A DNA stretch of 64,000 nt, taken from positions 1-64,000 of the forward strand of contig JBPJFY010000015.1 of NCBI GenBank assembly GCA_051208045.1, read 5' to 3'. The position numbers were made by a program, and so were the translations under genes. This document shows positions 1 to 7,695 of this stretch, in pieces. A model generated the notes under the pieces. That model did no database searches. It was given only the letters and a program-made list of their open reading frames with translations, and was not told the DNA's origin. The first letter of the stretch is position 1. Every line of letters starts with the position of its first letter. This DNA comes from LZORAL124-50-18 sp051208045. Lineage in GTDB: Bacteria; Pseudomonadota; Gammaproteobacteria; Pseudomonadales; Oleiphilaceae.

Positions 1-36
1 ATCAGTGTTTCGGTTGGCAGTGATAAAACGGCTCAT
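1..36 (-). CDS. Possible 5' end of an unidentified gene (partial, runs off left edge)
   Basis: An ATG at the complement of 34-36 opens a frame that reads MSRFITANRNTD to the window edge. It lies 86 bases downstream of ihfB on the same strand, where another gene would be expected. No clear Shine-Dalgarno sequence is seen; a GAGAG lies too far upstream. Only 12 residues are visible, so no family can be named and it may not be a gene. Confidence 0.25.
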   Translation of the reverse strand, partial: MSRFITANRNTD

Positions 37-122
37 GGAAATTCTGGCTCTCGATGTAAGAGTAATAGAGTGGCGTTATTATCTCACGTTTTGATGCTCA
101 GAGTTAAAAGTCCGACAGGCTC

Positions 123-419
123 CTAGTACCCTTTTTTCAGGCTGTCATTCACCTGTTCCCTCAACTCCTTACCGGGCTTGAAGTGCGGGACATACTTCGC
201 CCCTAACTGAACCGCATCCCCTGTTTTTGGGTTACGCCCGGTTCGGGGTGCTCGGTAATGCAACGAGAAGCTGCCGAATCCTCGGATTTCAATACGATGA
301 CCTTGAGAAAGAGCCTGTGACATCTGTTCGATCACGGTTTTCACTGCCAGCTCAACATCTTTGACATTCAATTGAGATTGCTTGGCAGCAATAATCTCAA
401 CCAATTCTGACTTCGTCAT
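123..419 (-). CDS. ihfB: Integration host factor beta subunit
   Basis: Encodes a 98-residue DNA-bending protein of the HU/IHF family, at the usual length. The family signature is visible as GFGSFSLHYRAPRTGRNPKTG (about residues 47-67), whose proline forms the tip of the beta arm that intercalates into the minor groove. It should pair with IHF-alpha (not in the window) to bend DNA at promoters, recombination sites and replication origins. It is the last gene of the gyrA-to-ihfB minus-strand series, 135 bases after rpsA and beyond a strong terminator, so it probably also has its own promoter. IhfB rather than HU is favoured by the rpsA-ihfB gene order, which is conserved in Gammaproteobacteria. 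Confidence 0.96.
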   Translation of the reverse strand: MTKSELVEIIAAKQSQLNVKDVELAVKTVIEQMSQALSQGHRIEIRGFGSFSLHYRAPRTGRNPKTGDAVQLGAKYVPHFKPGKELREQVNDSLKKGY

Positions 420-480
420 TTAAAAACCCTTTTTCGTTTTTATTATCAGGAGTTTAGACAAGATATTAAAAAAGTACAAA

Positions 481-509
481 AAAAAACGGGCGTAAATTGC
501 CCGTTTTTT
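481..509 (-). terminator. Rho-independent terminator after rpsA
   Basis: The stem ACGGGC (486-491) pairs with GCCCGT (499-504) around a 7-base loop. It is flanked by A-runs on one side and T-runs on the other, so it can work on either strand; it serves rpsA on the minus strand. A second inverted repeat, CCTCCTC (518-524) with GAGGAGG (533-539), lies between it and the rpsA stop codon. Confidence 0.85.
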
Positions 510-554
510 ATTCAGTGCCTCCTCCCCTGTTCGAGGAGGAGTAAACCAGTCAAA

Positions 555-2234
555 TTAGTTCTGGTTTTGCATCTGCTCTTTGATCAGGTCACCGATCGTC
601 GTTGGACCCGAAGATTCAACCTGCTTGTCTTTCACATCTTTCATCGCCTGCTTCTCATCGTCAATGTCCTTGGACTTGATAGACAGGTTGATGATGCGAT
701 TCTTGCGATCGACACTGATGATCTTCGCTTCAACTTCATCACCTTCATTCAGCGCGTTGCGTGCATCTTCTACGCGGTCACGGCTGATTTCAGACGCTTT
801 CAAGGTTGCTTCAACGTCATCTGCCAACGCAATTGTTGCGGCTTTCGCGTCCACAGCAATTACCTTACCAGTAACGATTGTACCCTTGTCATTTTCCTGT
901 ACAAATTCAGCAAATGGATCACTGTCCAGCTGCTTAACACCCAGAGAGATACGCTCCCTCTCCGGATCAACAGACAGGATAACGGTTTCGATCTCATCAC
1001 CCTTCTTGTACTTGCGAACAGCTTCTTCGCCAGTTTCGTTCCAGGAGATATCGGACAGGTGCACCAGACCATCAATGCCACCATCCAATCCGATGAAGAT
1101 ACCGAAGTCTGTGATTGACTTGATCTTACCGGAGATCTTGTCACCCTTGTTGAACTTGGAGGAAAACTCTTCCCAGGGATTCACTTGACACTGCTTGATA
1201 CCGAGAGAGATACGACGACGCTCTTCATCGATATCCAGTACCATAACTTCAAGTTCATCACCAACCTGAACAACCTTGGACGGGTGAATGTTCTTGTTGG
1301 TCCAATCCATTTCGGATACGTGAACCAGACCTTCTACACCTTCTTCCAGCTCAGCAAAGCAGCCGTAGTCGGTCAGATTGGTTACACGCGCGGTCACGCG
1401 GGTATTTTCAGGGTAACGGGTCTTGATTTGTACCCATGGATCTTCACCCAATTGCTTCAGACCCAGAGAAACGCGGTTTCTCTCACGGTCGAACTTCAAT
1501 ACTTTCACATTGATTTCGTCGCCCACGCTGACGATTTCGCTCGGATGCTTAATACGCTTCCAAGCCATATCAGTGATGTGCAACAGGCCGTCAACACCGC
1601 CCAGATCCACGAACGCGCCGTAATCTGTCAGGTTCTTGACGATACCTTTCACTTCCATACCTTCGGTCAACGCTGCCAACAATGCATCACGTTCTGCACT
1701 ATTTTCAGCTTCAAGCACGGAACGGCGTGAAACAACCACGTTGTTACGCTTTTGATCCAGCTTAATGACCTTGAATTCGAGCTCTTTGCCTTCCAGGTGT
1801 GCTGTGTCACGCACAGGACGCACATCTACCAGAGAGCCAGGCAGGAACGCTCGAATACCAGCCACATCCACAGTGAAGCCACCTTTGACTTTACCGTTGA
1901 TGACGCCCATAACAATTTCTTCTGCTTCACAGGCTTTCTCAAGCTCTTTCCAAGCTTCTGCACGCTTCGCCTTTTCACGAGACAGACGTGTTTCACCAAA
2001 ACCGTCTTCTACGGCATCCAGCGCTACCTGAACTTCATCACCGATGTTCAGGTTCAACTCACCTGACTCGTTCAGGAACTGAGACTTGGGGATTACGCCT
2101 TCGGACTTCAGTCCGGCGTTCACCGTTACCCAGTCATGATCAATATCAACCACCACACCGGTGATGATCGAACCGGGTTGCATATCAAGTTCTTTTAAAC
2201 TTTCTTCAAAAAGTTCTGCAAAGCTCTCGCTCAT
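555..2234 (-). CDS. rpsA: 30S ribosomal protein S1
   Basis: Encodes a 559-residue ribosomal protein that binds mRNA and helps the 30S subunit load structured or weak-leader messages. Six consecutive S1/OB-type RNA-binding repeats can be followed along the chain, recognisable by recurring GxVxxxxxxGxFV and GLVHxSD/E motifs, for example GLLHITDM, GLVHVSEM and GLVHLSDI. The length matches the six-domain gammaproteobacterial form (about 557-560). The start MSESFAELFEESL is the canonical family N-terminus. It lies between cmk and ihfB as in most Gammaproteobacteria. The 211-base leader to cmk contains a long inverted repeat that may take part in S1 autoregulation. Confidence 0.98.
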   Translation of the reverse strand: MSESFAELFEESLKELDMQPGSIITGVVVDIDHDWVTVNAGLKSEGVIPKSQFLNESGELNLNIGDEVQVALDAVEDGFGETRLSREKAKRAEAWKELEKACEAEEIVMGVINGKVKGGFTVDVAGIRAFLPGSLVDVRPVRDTAHLEGKELEFKVIKLDQKRNNVVVSRRSVLEAENSAERDALLAALTEGMEVKGIVKNLTDYGAFVDLGGVDGLLHITDMAWKRIKHPSEIVSVGDEINVKVLKFDRERNRVSLGLKQLGEDPWVQIKTRYPENTRVTARVTNLTDYGCFAELEEGVEGLVHVSEMDWTNKNIHPSKVVQVGDELEVMVLDIDEERRRISLGIKQCQVNPWEEFSSKFNKGDKISGKIKSITDFGIFIGLDGGIDGLVHLSDISWNETGEEAVRKYKKGDEIETVILSVDPERERISLGVKQLDSDPFAEFVQENDKGTIVTGKVIAVDAKAATIALADDVEATLKASEISRDRVEDARNALNEGDEVEAKIISVDRKNRIINLSIKSKDIDDEKQAMKDVKDKQVESSGPTTIGDLIKEQMQNQN

Positions 2235-2295
2235 TATTCATCCTGTAAAAATTGTATATGGGCCGTTTGCCAGAAAAACGGGTTGGTTAAATTAC

Positions 2296-2336
2296 TTTGA
2301 TTCAGACTGATCTGGCCGTACTGGCTCTGAATCAAA
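2296..2336 (-). promoter_or_regulatory. Long inverted repeat in the rpsA leader, possible S1 autoregulatory hairpin
   Basis: An 11-base perfect inverted repeat, TTTGATTCAGA (2296-2306) and TCTGAATCAAA (2326-2336), encloses a 19-base loop in which GCCAG occurs twice (minus-strand reading). It lies 62-102 bases upstream of the rpsA start codon in the expected 5' leader. S1 in enteric bacteria represses its own translation through a structured leader, so a similar role is inferred. There is no T-run, which argues against a terminator. Confidence 0.5.
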
Positions 2337-2445
2337 CCTGTTGTTTTCGCGACAATGATCAGGCCATTACCGCCGAAAATCGCTCTTCGCAAGAAACCAG
2401 AATAGCCTGAGCCCTCGCGCCCCCCTTAAAAGTGCCCATACAAAA

Positions 2446-3141
2446 TCAGGTTCGGGAAACTAATTCCAGAACCTGAGCGTACACGTCCTCGATACTTAAC
2501 TCACTGGAATCCAGTAATACTGCGTCATTTGCCGGCTTGAGCGGCGCAACGGCGCGGTTCATATCCCGGTCGTCTCGAGCCTGTATGTCTTTTAAGAGGG
2601 CCGGCATTTTAACATCCTCGCCCTTGGCTTTCAACTGATTATATCGTCTCCTGGCACGTTCCTCAGCAGACGCAGTCAAATAGATCTTGAGCGTGGCTTC
2701 CGGAAACACGACGGTTCCCATGTCCCGACCATCCGCTATCAGGCCGGGCATACTCTGAAAATCCCGTTGACGCTGTAACAGCGCATCCCGCACGTCACCG
2801 ACCACTGCCACCTGCGAGGCCAGCTCACCCGTAGATTCCAGGCGCAATGCATGGGATACATCTTCTCCGGCCAGCATGACACGCGTCGGCTCTCCCGCCT
2901 CGCCCGGCAGAAATGACACGTCAAGCTCTCGCGCCACTTGCGCTAGAGCAGTTGCATCCTTCATGCTCACTCCCAACTGGTGCGCGCGCAACCCGGTGAG
3001 CCGATAGAGCGCACCGCTGTCCAGAAGATGCCATCCCAGATGCCTGGCCAACATCTGTGCCAGGGTTCCTTTTCCAGCACCACTGGGGCCATCAATTGCT
3101 ACCACCGGTGCTGCCTTGCCGGACTGAGCCTCTTTATTCAT
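2446..3141 (-). CDS. cmk: Cytidylate kinase
   Basis: A 231-residue P-loop kinase that phosphorylates CMP and dCMP with ATP in pyrimidine nucleotide salvage and synthesis. The Walker A loop GPSGAGKGT is at residues 18-26. The CMP-binding segment LDSGALYRLTGL and the later DGRDMGTVVFP and lid-type RARRRYNQLK motifs follow in order. The length is normal for the bacterial Cmk family. It lies 54 bases after the tyrA-aroA fusion gene and before rpsA, as in Pseudomonas and Escherichia. The N-terminal 9 or so residues before the beta strand are slightly longer than in some homologues, but no better start is seen. Confidence 0.96.
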   Translation of the reverse strand: MNKEAQSGKAAPVVAIDGPSGAGKGTLAQMLARHLGWHLLDSGALYRLTGLRAHQLGVSMKDATALAQVARELDVSFLPGEAGEPTRVMLAGEDVSHALRLESTGELASQVAVVGDVRDALLQRQRDFQSMPGLIADGRDMGTVVFPEATLKIYLTASAEERARRRYNQLKAKGEDVKMPALLKDIQARDDRDMNRAVAPLKPANDAVLLDSSELSIEDVYAQVLELVSRT

Positions 3142-3195
3142 GCTTCGGAACTCCTCCAGGAATCAGGGTGCTGACGGATACAGGCCTGCTGAGAA

Positions 3196-5403
3196 TTACT
3201 GTACTTTCAGTTTGAAACCAACTTTTTCTGCGAGTGCAACAAAGTTCGGGAATGACGTTGCCACATTGGCACAGTGCTGAATTTCAATAGAGCCCCTGGC
3301 GATCAATCCCGCTACGGAAAATGCCATCGCAATTCGATGATCACCCACACTGTCAACGACGCCACCCTGAATGACCTGGCCACCATCGATCTCGATACCA
3401 TCCGGTTTCACCTTGGTGTGCACGCCGACAATTTCCAACCCGTCTGCCATCACTTGGATGCGATCACTCTCCTTGACGCGTAACTCTTCAGCGCCGGAAA
3501 GTACCGTCTTCCCTTCGGCGCAAACCGCAGCGATAAACAGCACCGGGAATTCATCAATGGCCAACGGAACAAGTGCTTCAGGAATATTGATGCCCTTGAG
3601 TGGCGCGTATTTCACCCGTATATCCGCCACCGGCTCACCGCCCACTTCGCGCGGGTTGGTCACTTCAATGTTCGCTCCCATCAGTTTCAGAATGTCGATC
3701 ACACCAGTTCGCGTCGGATTTATTCCCACATGCTGTAACAGAAGGTCTGAGCCCGGAACAATCGAAGCTGCTACCATAAAAAATGCGGCAGAAGATATGT
3801 CTGCCGGAATATCAATCACGGTGGCAGACAGCGTTCCGCCAGACGCCACCCTGGCCGTCGCTCCATCCTGCTCCACTCCATAGCCGAAACCGGTCAGCAT
3901 GCGCTCAGTATGATCTCGCGTTGGGGCAGGCTCAGTCACGGACGTCTGTCCATCCGCATACAAACCCGCCAGTAACAGGCATGATTTCACCTGAGCACTG
4001 GCCACGGGCATGTCGTAGTGCATACCTGTGAGTTTGGCGCCTCCAGATATTTTGATGGGTGGCCGTCCGCCTTCACCCGTCTCAATCAAAGCGCCCATTT
4101 CTCTCAGCGGCGCAGCAACACGCTCCATCGGCCGCTTAGACAGACTTTCGTCACCACACAACTCCGAGTCAAACGCCTGAGCTGCCATAAGCCCTGCCAA
4201 CAATCGCATGGAAGTTCCGGAATTCCCCAAGTACAGCGGCCCCGGCGGCTGTTTAAGACCGTGCAAGCCAACACCGTAGATTTTGACCTGCCCGTTGTCC
4301 GGCCCTTCAATCACTACGCCCATATCTCGAAATGCCTGAAGGGTTGCCAGCGCGTCCTCTCCTTCCAGGAATCCACTGACCTGCGTTTCTCCCTGAGCCA
4401 GTGCACCCAACATGATCGATCGATGCGAAATAGACTTGTCGCCCGGTACGCGAATTTCGCCCGCCAGGGATGCTGCAGGCTGAGTAACAAAGGTAATTTC
4501 GTTGGTATTCATAGTCGTATAGGATTTTCTTTCCAATAATTTGCTGAAATGATCGCGCGCCGCCTTTGCCCGGGTAAACACCCCCATCAAAGTCTGGCCA
4601 TCGCTCTGTTCAATGGCTCGACGCAGCTTCGCCAGGTCGCTGGTGAAGTGATCAAGCACCTGTAGCGTCGCACTTTTGTTTGAGAGGAAAATATCGTGCC
4701 ACATTACCGGGTCACTCGCGGCGATACGGGTAAAGTCCCGAAAACCGCCGGCGGCGTAGCGAAATATTTCCTTGTTGTCGTCTTCACCTGCCAGCGTATC
4801 CACCAGGGAAAAAGCGATCAGGTGCGGCAGGTGACTGGTGGCTGCAAGCACTTCATCGTGCTTCAGAAAATCCATTTTAATCACCTCTGCCCCGACCGTT
4901 TCCCACATGGTCGCCACAAGATCGTATGCTTCCGGGGATGCGCCAGGCAGCGGCGTCAAAATGGTTTTGTGTCGCGCATACAGCTCCGCATTGGCCGCCG
5001 TCACGCCGCTTTTTTCTGAACCGGCAATAGGATGACCAGGAATAAAGCGAGGGGACACCTCACCCCAGGCGGCCTCTATCGCACGGATAACAGCCCCCTT
5101 TACACTCCCCACATCCGTCAGCACGGTATTTTCCGGAAGCGCTGACCGTATCTCCTCCAGCACCCGGCCGATAGCGCGTACCGGTACGGCGAGCACCACC
5201 AGGTCTGCACCAAGCACCGCCTGCGCAGCGGAAGCCGCGGCCGTGTCGATGACTTCCAGCTCCACTGCAAGCTCTGTCTCTCCCGGCCGAGCGTCGAAAC
5301 CTGTAACCTCTGCAGCAAAGCCTTTCTGACGCAAGCCCTTTGCCAATGATCCACCGATCAACCCCAGACCGATAACCGTCAGTTTTTTGATCGCTGGCTT
5401 CAC
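3196..5403 (-). CDS. aroA: Bifunctional prephenate/cyclohexadienyl dehydrogenase and EPSP synthase
   Basis: A 735-residue fusion enzyme. Residues 1 to about 293 are a TyrA-type dehydrogenase: the NAD(P)-binding fingerprint GLGLIGGSLAKGL is at 12-24 and the substrate-site motif PGHPIAGSEKSG at 122-133. It makes the tyrosine precursor from prephenate or arogenate. From about residue 298 an AroA domain begins, with GDKSISHRS at 321-329, LYLGNSGTSMRLL, and LSKRPMERV. This domain joins shikimate-3-phosphate and PEP to give EPSP. The same fusion is known in Pseudomonas. An internal ATG at the junction (MNTNEITF) could in principle give a free AroA. Its neighbours hisC and pheA belong to the same amino acid pathways. 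Confidence 0.96.
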   Translation of the reverse strand: MKPAIKKLTVIGLGLIGGSLAKGLRQKGFAAEVTGFDARPGETELAVELEVIDTAAASAAQAVLGADLVVLAVPVRAIGRVLEEIRSALPENTVLTDVGSVKGAVIRAIEAAWGEVSPRFIPGHPIAGSEKSGVTAANAELYARHKTILTPLPGASPEAYDLVATMWETVGAEVIKMDFLKHDEVLAATSHLPHLIAFSLVDTLAGEDDNKEIFRYAAGGFRDFTRIAASDPVMWHDIFLSNKSATLQVLDHFTSDLAKLRRAIEQSDGQTLMGVFTRAKAARDHFSKLLERKSYTTMNTNEITFVTQPAASLAGEIRVPGDKSISHRSIMLGALAQGETQVSGFLEGEDALATLQAFRDMGVVIEGPDNGQVKIYGVGLHGLKQPPGPLYLGNSGTSMRLLAGLMAAQAFDSELCGDESLSKRPMERVAAPLREMGALIETGEGGRPPIKISGGAKLTGMHYDMPVASAQVKSCLLLAGLYADGQTSVTEPAPTRDHTERMLTGFGYGVEQDGATARVASGGTLSATVIDIPADISSAAFFMVAASIVPGSDLLLQHVGINPTRTGVIDILKLMGANIEVTNPREVGGEPVADIRVKYAPLKGINIPEALVPLAIDEFPVLFIAAVCAEGKTVLSGAEELRVKESDRIQVMADGLEIVGVHTKVKPDGIEIDGGQVIQGGVVDSVGDHRIAMAFSVAGLIARGSIEIQHCANVATSFPNFVALAEKVGFKLKVQ

Positions 5404-5451
5404 TCGGTTCTCCTTATGTTCGTGGTGTATCAGCGCTTCGCAATCCGTTTG

Positions 5452-6555
5452 CTATTCGTCCAATGCAGCTCTGAGTGCTGCCAGCATCAGGTCATTTTCT
5501 TCGGCAAGGCCCACACTGACGCGCAGGTGCTCCGGCATACCATAGTTCGCCACCGGTCGGACAATCACTCCCTGCTTGAGCAGGGACTGATAGATTTCCG
5601 CAGCTCTTGGCCCCACATGCACACAAATAAAATTACCGACAGACGGAATATACGTTAATCCCAGAGATTCGAATCCCTGAGCCAACTGACGAAGACCCGT
5701 TTGGTTGGTTTCAACCGCTTTCGCCAGATATGCGGCATCATCCAAAGCGGCGACGGCCGCCGCCTGTGCCAGCGTATCCACATTAAAGGGCTGCCGAACT
5801 CGATTGAGCACATCAGCAACATCCGGCTGACTCACCGAGTACCCCACACGCAGTGCCGCCAACCCGTAGGCTTTGGAAAACGTGCGTGTTACCAGCAGAT
5901 TTGGAAACGACTTGATCATCTCGAGCCCGTCCGGGTAGTCCGCCTCTGAAACGTATTCACAGTAGGCTTCATCCAGCACGACGAGCACATGCTCCGGCAC
6001 TGCCCGTAAAAAGGGCTCCAGCTCCGATTGTTTCAACCAGGTTCCGGTTGGATTGTTTGGATTTGCAATAAAGATAATGCGCGTGCGATCGGTAATTCGC
6101 GCCAATATCGCATCCAGGTCATACCCCCAGTCTTTGGCTGGCGTGATCACCGGTGCCGCACCCGCTGCGAGCGTGGCCAATGGATACACGGCAAACGCAT
6201 ATTCTGAAAACAACACTTCCGATCCTGGTCCGCAAAAGGCTTTTGCCGCCAGCTCTAAAATATCGTTGGACCCGTTCCCCAAGGTGATCATATCCGCCGA
6301 CACCGACAGATGGGACGACAGGGCATTTTTCAATTCAAATCCATTCCCGTCCGGGTACCGGGTGAGCGTCTTCAGTTTCTTGTGCACCGCATCCAGCACG
6401 TTTACACTGGGCCCTAACGGATTTTCGTTGCTGGCCAGCTTGACGACTCGAGGTAACCCCAACTCGCGCTGCAACTCGTCTTCCGGCTTGCCTGGCACGT
6501 AAGGGCTGATTTTTTGCACGCCTTCATTGGCCAATGCACGAAAGTCGCATGACAT
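5452..6555 (-). CDS. hisC: Histidinol-phosphate aminotransferase
   Basis: A 367-residue fold-type I PLP aminotransferase. The substrate-binding segment ASNENPLGPS is at residues 41-50, NPNNPTGT at 165-172, the Asp that contacts the PLP ring nitrogen lies in LDEAYCEY near 195, and the Schiff-base lysine is K228 in TFSKAYG. HisC converts imidazole-acetol phosphate to histidinol phosphate. Copies next to pheA and tyrA are often broad-specificity enzymes that also transaminate aromatic keto acids, and in Pseudomonas this position holds hisC2; that dual role is inferred here. Gaps are 32 bases to pheA and 48 bases to tyrA-aroA, consistent with one transcript. Confidence 0.94.
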   Translation of the reverse strand: MSCDFRALANEGVQKISPYVPGKPEDELQRELGLPRVVKLASNENPLGPSVNVLDAVHKKLKTLTRYPDGNGFELKNALSSHLSVSADMITLGNGSNDILELAAKAFCGPGSEVLFSEYAFAVYPLATLAAGAAPVITPAKDWGYDLDAILARITDRTRIIFIANPNNPTGTWLKQSELEPFLRAVPEHVLVVLDEAYCEYVSEADYPDGLEMIKSFPNLLVTRTFSKAYGLAALRVGYSVSQPDVADVLNRVRQPFNVDTLAQAAAVAALDDAAYLAKAVETNQTGLRQLAQGFESLGLTYIPSVGNFICVHVGPRAAEIYQSLLKQGVIVRPVANYGMPEHLRVSVGLAEENDLMLAALRAALDE

Positions 6556-6587
6556 CTCTCTTTTCCTTGTTTAACGAATTCGAAAAA

Positions 6588-7694
6588 TTACAACACACTC
6601 ACGGGATACGACCCCAGCACCTTCAACTCAACCGCTTCATTCGACACCTCTTTCAACGCAGTTTGCACGATTGCGTCGCCAAAGTGCCCTTCGAGATCGA
6701 TGTAAAACACATAGGCCCAGGTGCCATTGGGAGAGGGCCGGGTTTCCAGGCGTGTCAAGCTGATTCCATGCCGATGGAACGGCTCCAGCGCATGATACAG
6801 TGCGCCGGGGCGATTTCTCATGGAGACCAGAATAGAGGTTTTATCCTTGCCACTGGGAGCAACTTCCTCTCGACCGATAATCAAAAAACGAGTCGTGTTG
6901 TCCGGCCGGTCCTCGATATTTTCGGCAGCCTTTTGCAATTGATAAATTTCAGCGGACATATCTCCGGCAATCGCGGCGACGTTGGGCTCTACGGATGCTC
7001 TTCTTGCTGCTTCCGCATTGCTGCTGACCGTGATTCTCTCCGCGTGCCGCCAATGCGCATCCAGCCAACGTCGACACTGCGCAAAAGACTGCTGATGCGA
7101 GTATATCTTCGTCACAGCTTCAGGAGACTGGCTGCGCGCCACCAACAGGTGGTGGTGAATTCGAAGCTCCACTTCGCCGCAAATTCGTGCAGAAGACGAC
7201 ATAAACATGTCGAGCGTATGATTGATCATTCCCTCGGTTGAGTTTTCAACCGGCACCACACCATAATGTGCCGCACCGGATTCCACCTCGCGAAAGACCT
7301 CATCAATGGCAGACATCGGCACACTCACCACAGAGTGACCAAAATGCTTCAAAGCGGCCGCTTGAGTAAATGTGCCTTCAGGCCCGAGAAAGGCAATATG
7401 CATCGGCTTTTCATGTGCCAGACACGCAGACATAATTTCCCGGAACAAGCGAGCCATCTCTTCAGAGTTCAGTGGCCCCTGATTTCGAGACTTGATGGTG
7501 CGTAAAACCTGCGCCTCCCGTTCAGGCCGATAGAAAACAGCCTGACCCTCATCCGCCAGCGAACGCGTTTTGATCTCAGCGACGCGTTGTGCGCAGGCGG
7601 CGCGCTGGTTAATGAGTCGCTGAATTTCCTGATCTATCGTGTCAATTTCGTTTCGAATCTCAAGCAGTGCCTGCTTCTCCGCTTCGGACGACAT
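6588..7694 (-). CDS. pheA: P-protein: chorismate mutase / prephenate dehydratase
   Basis: A 368-residue bifunctional enzyme for the phenylalanine branch. Residues 1 to about 90 form an AroQ-type all-helical chorismate mutase (LLEIRNEIDTIDQEIQRLI). A prephenate dehydratase domain follows, from GPEGTFTQ with VPVENSTEGM and the catalytic DNTTRFLII motif. A C-terminal ACT regulatory domain has RPGALYHAL and LETRPSPNG, the phenylalanine-binding signatures. The open frame extends upstream to 7841 inside gyrA, but the ATG at 7694 gives the canonical N-terminus (MSSEAEKQ) and follows a GAGAGGA ribosome site. The start lies 1 base after the gyrA stop, so translation is probably coupled. In Pseudomonas serC sits between these two genes; it is missing here. 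Confidence 0.96.
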   Translation of the reverse strand: MSSEAEKQALLEIRNEIDTIDQEIQRLINQRAACAQRVAEIKTRSLADEGQAVFYRPEREAQVLRTIKSRNQGPLNSEEMARLFREIMSACLAHEKPMHIAFLGPEGTFTQAAALKHFGHSVVSVPMSAIDEVFREVESGAAHYGVVPVENSTEGMINHTLDMFMSSSARICGEVELRIHHHLLVARSQSPEAVTKIYSHQQSFAQCRRWLDAHWRHAERITVSSNAEAARRASVEPNVAAIAGDMSAEIYQLQKAAENIEDRPDNTTRFLIIGREEVAPSGKDKTSILVSMRNRPGALYHALEPFHRHGISLTRLETRPSPNGTWAYVFYIDLEGHFGDAIVQTALKEVSNEAVELKVLGSYPVSVL

Positions 7695-7695
7695 A

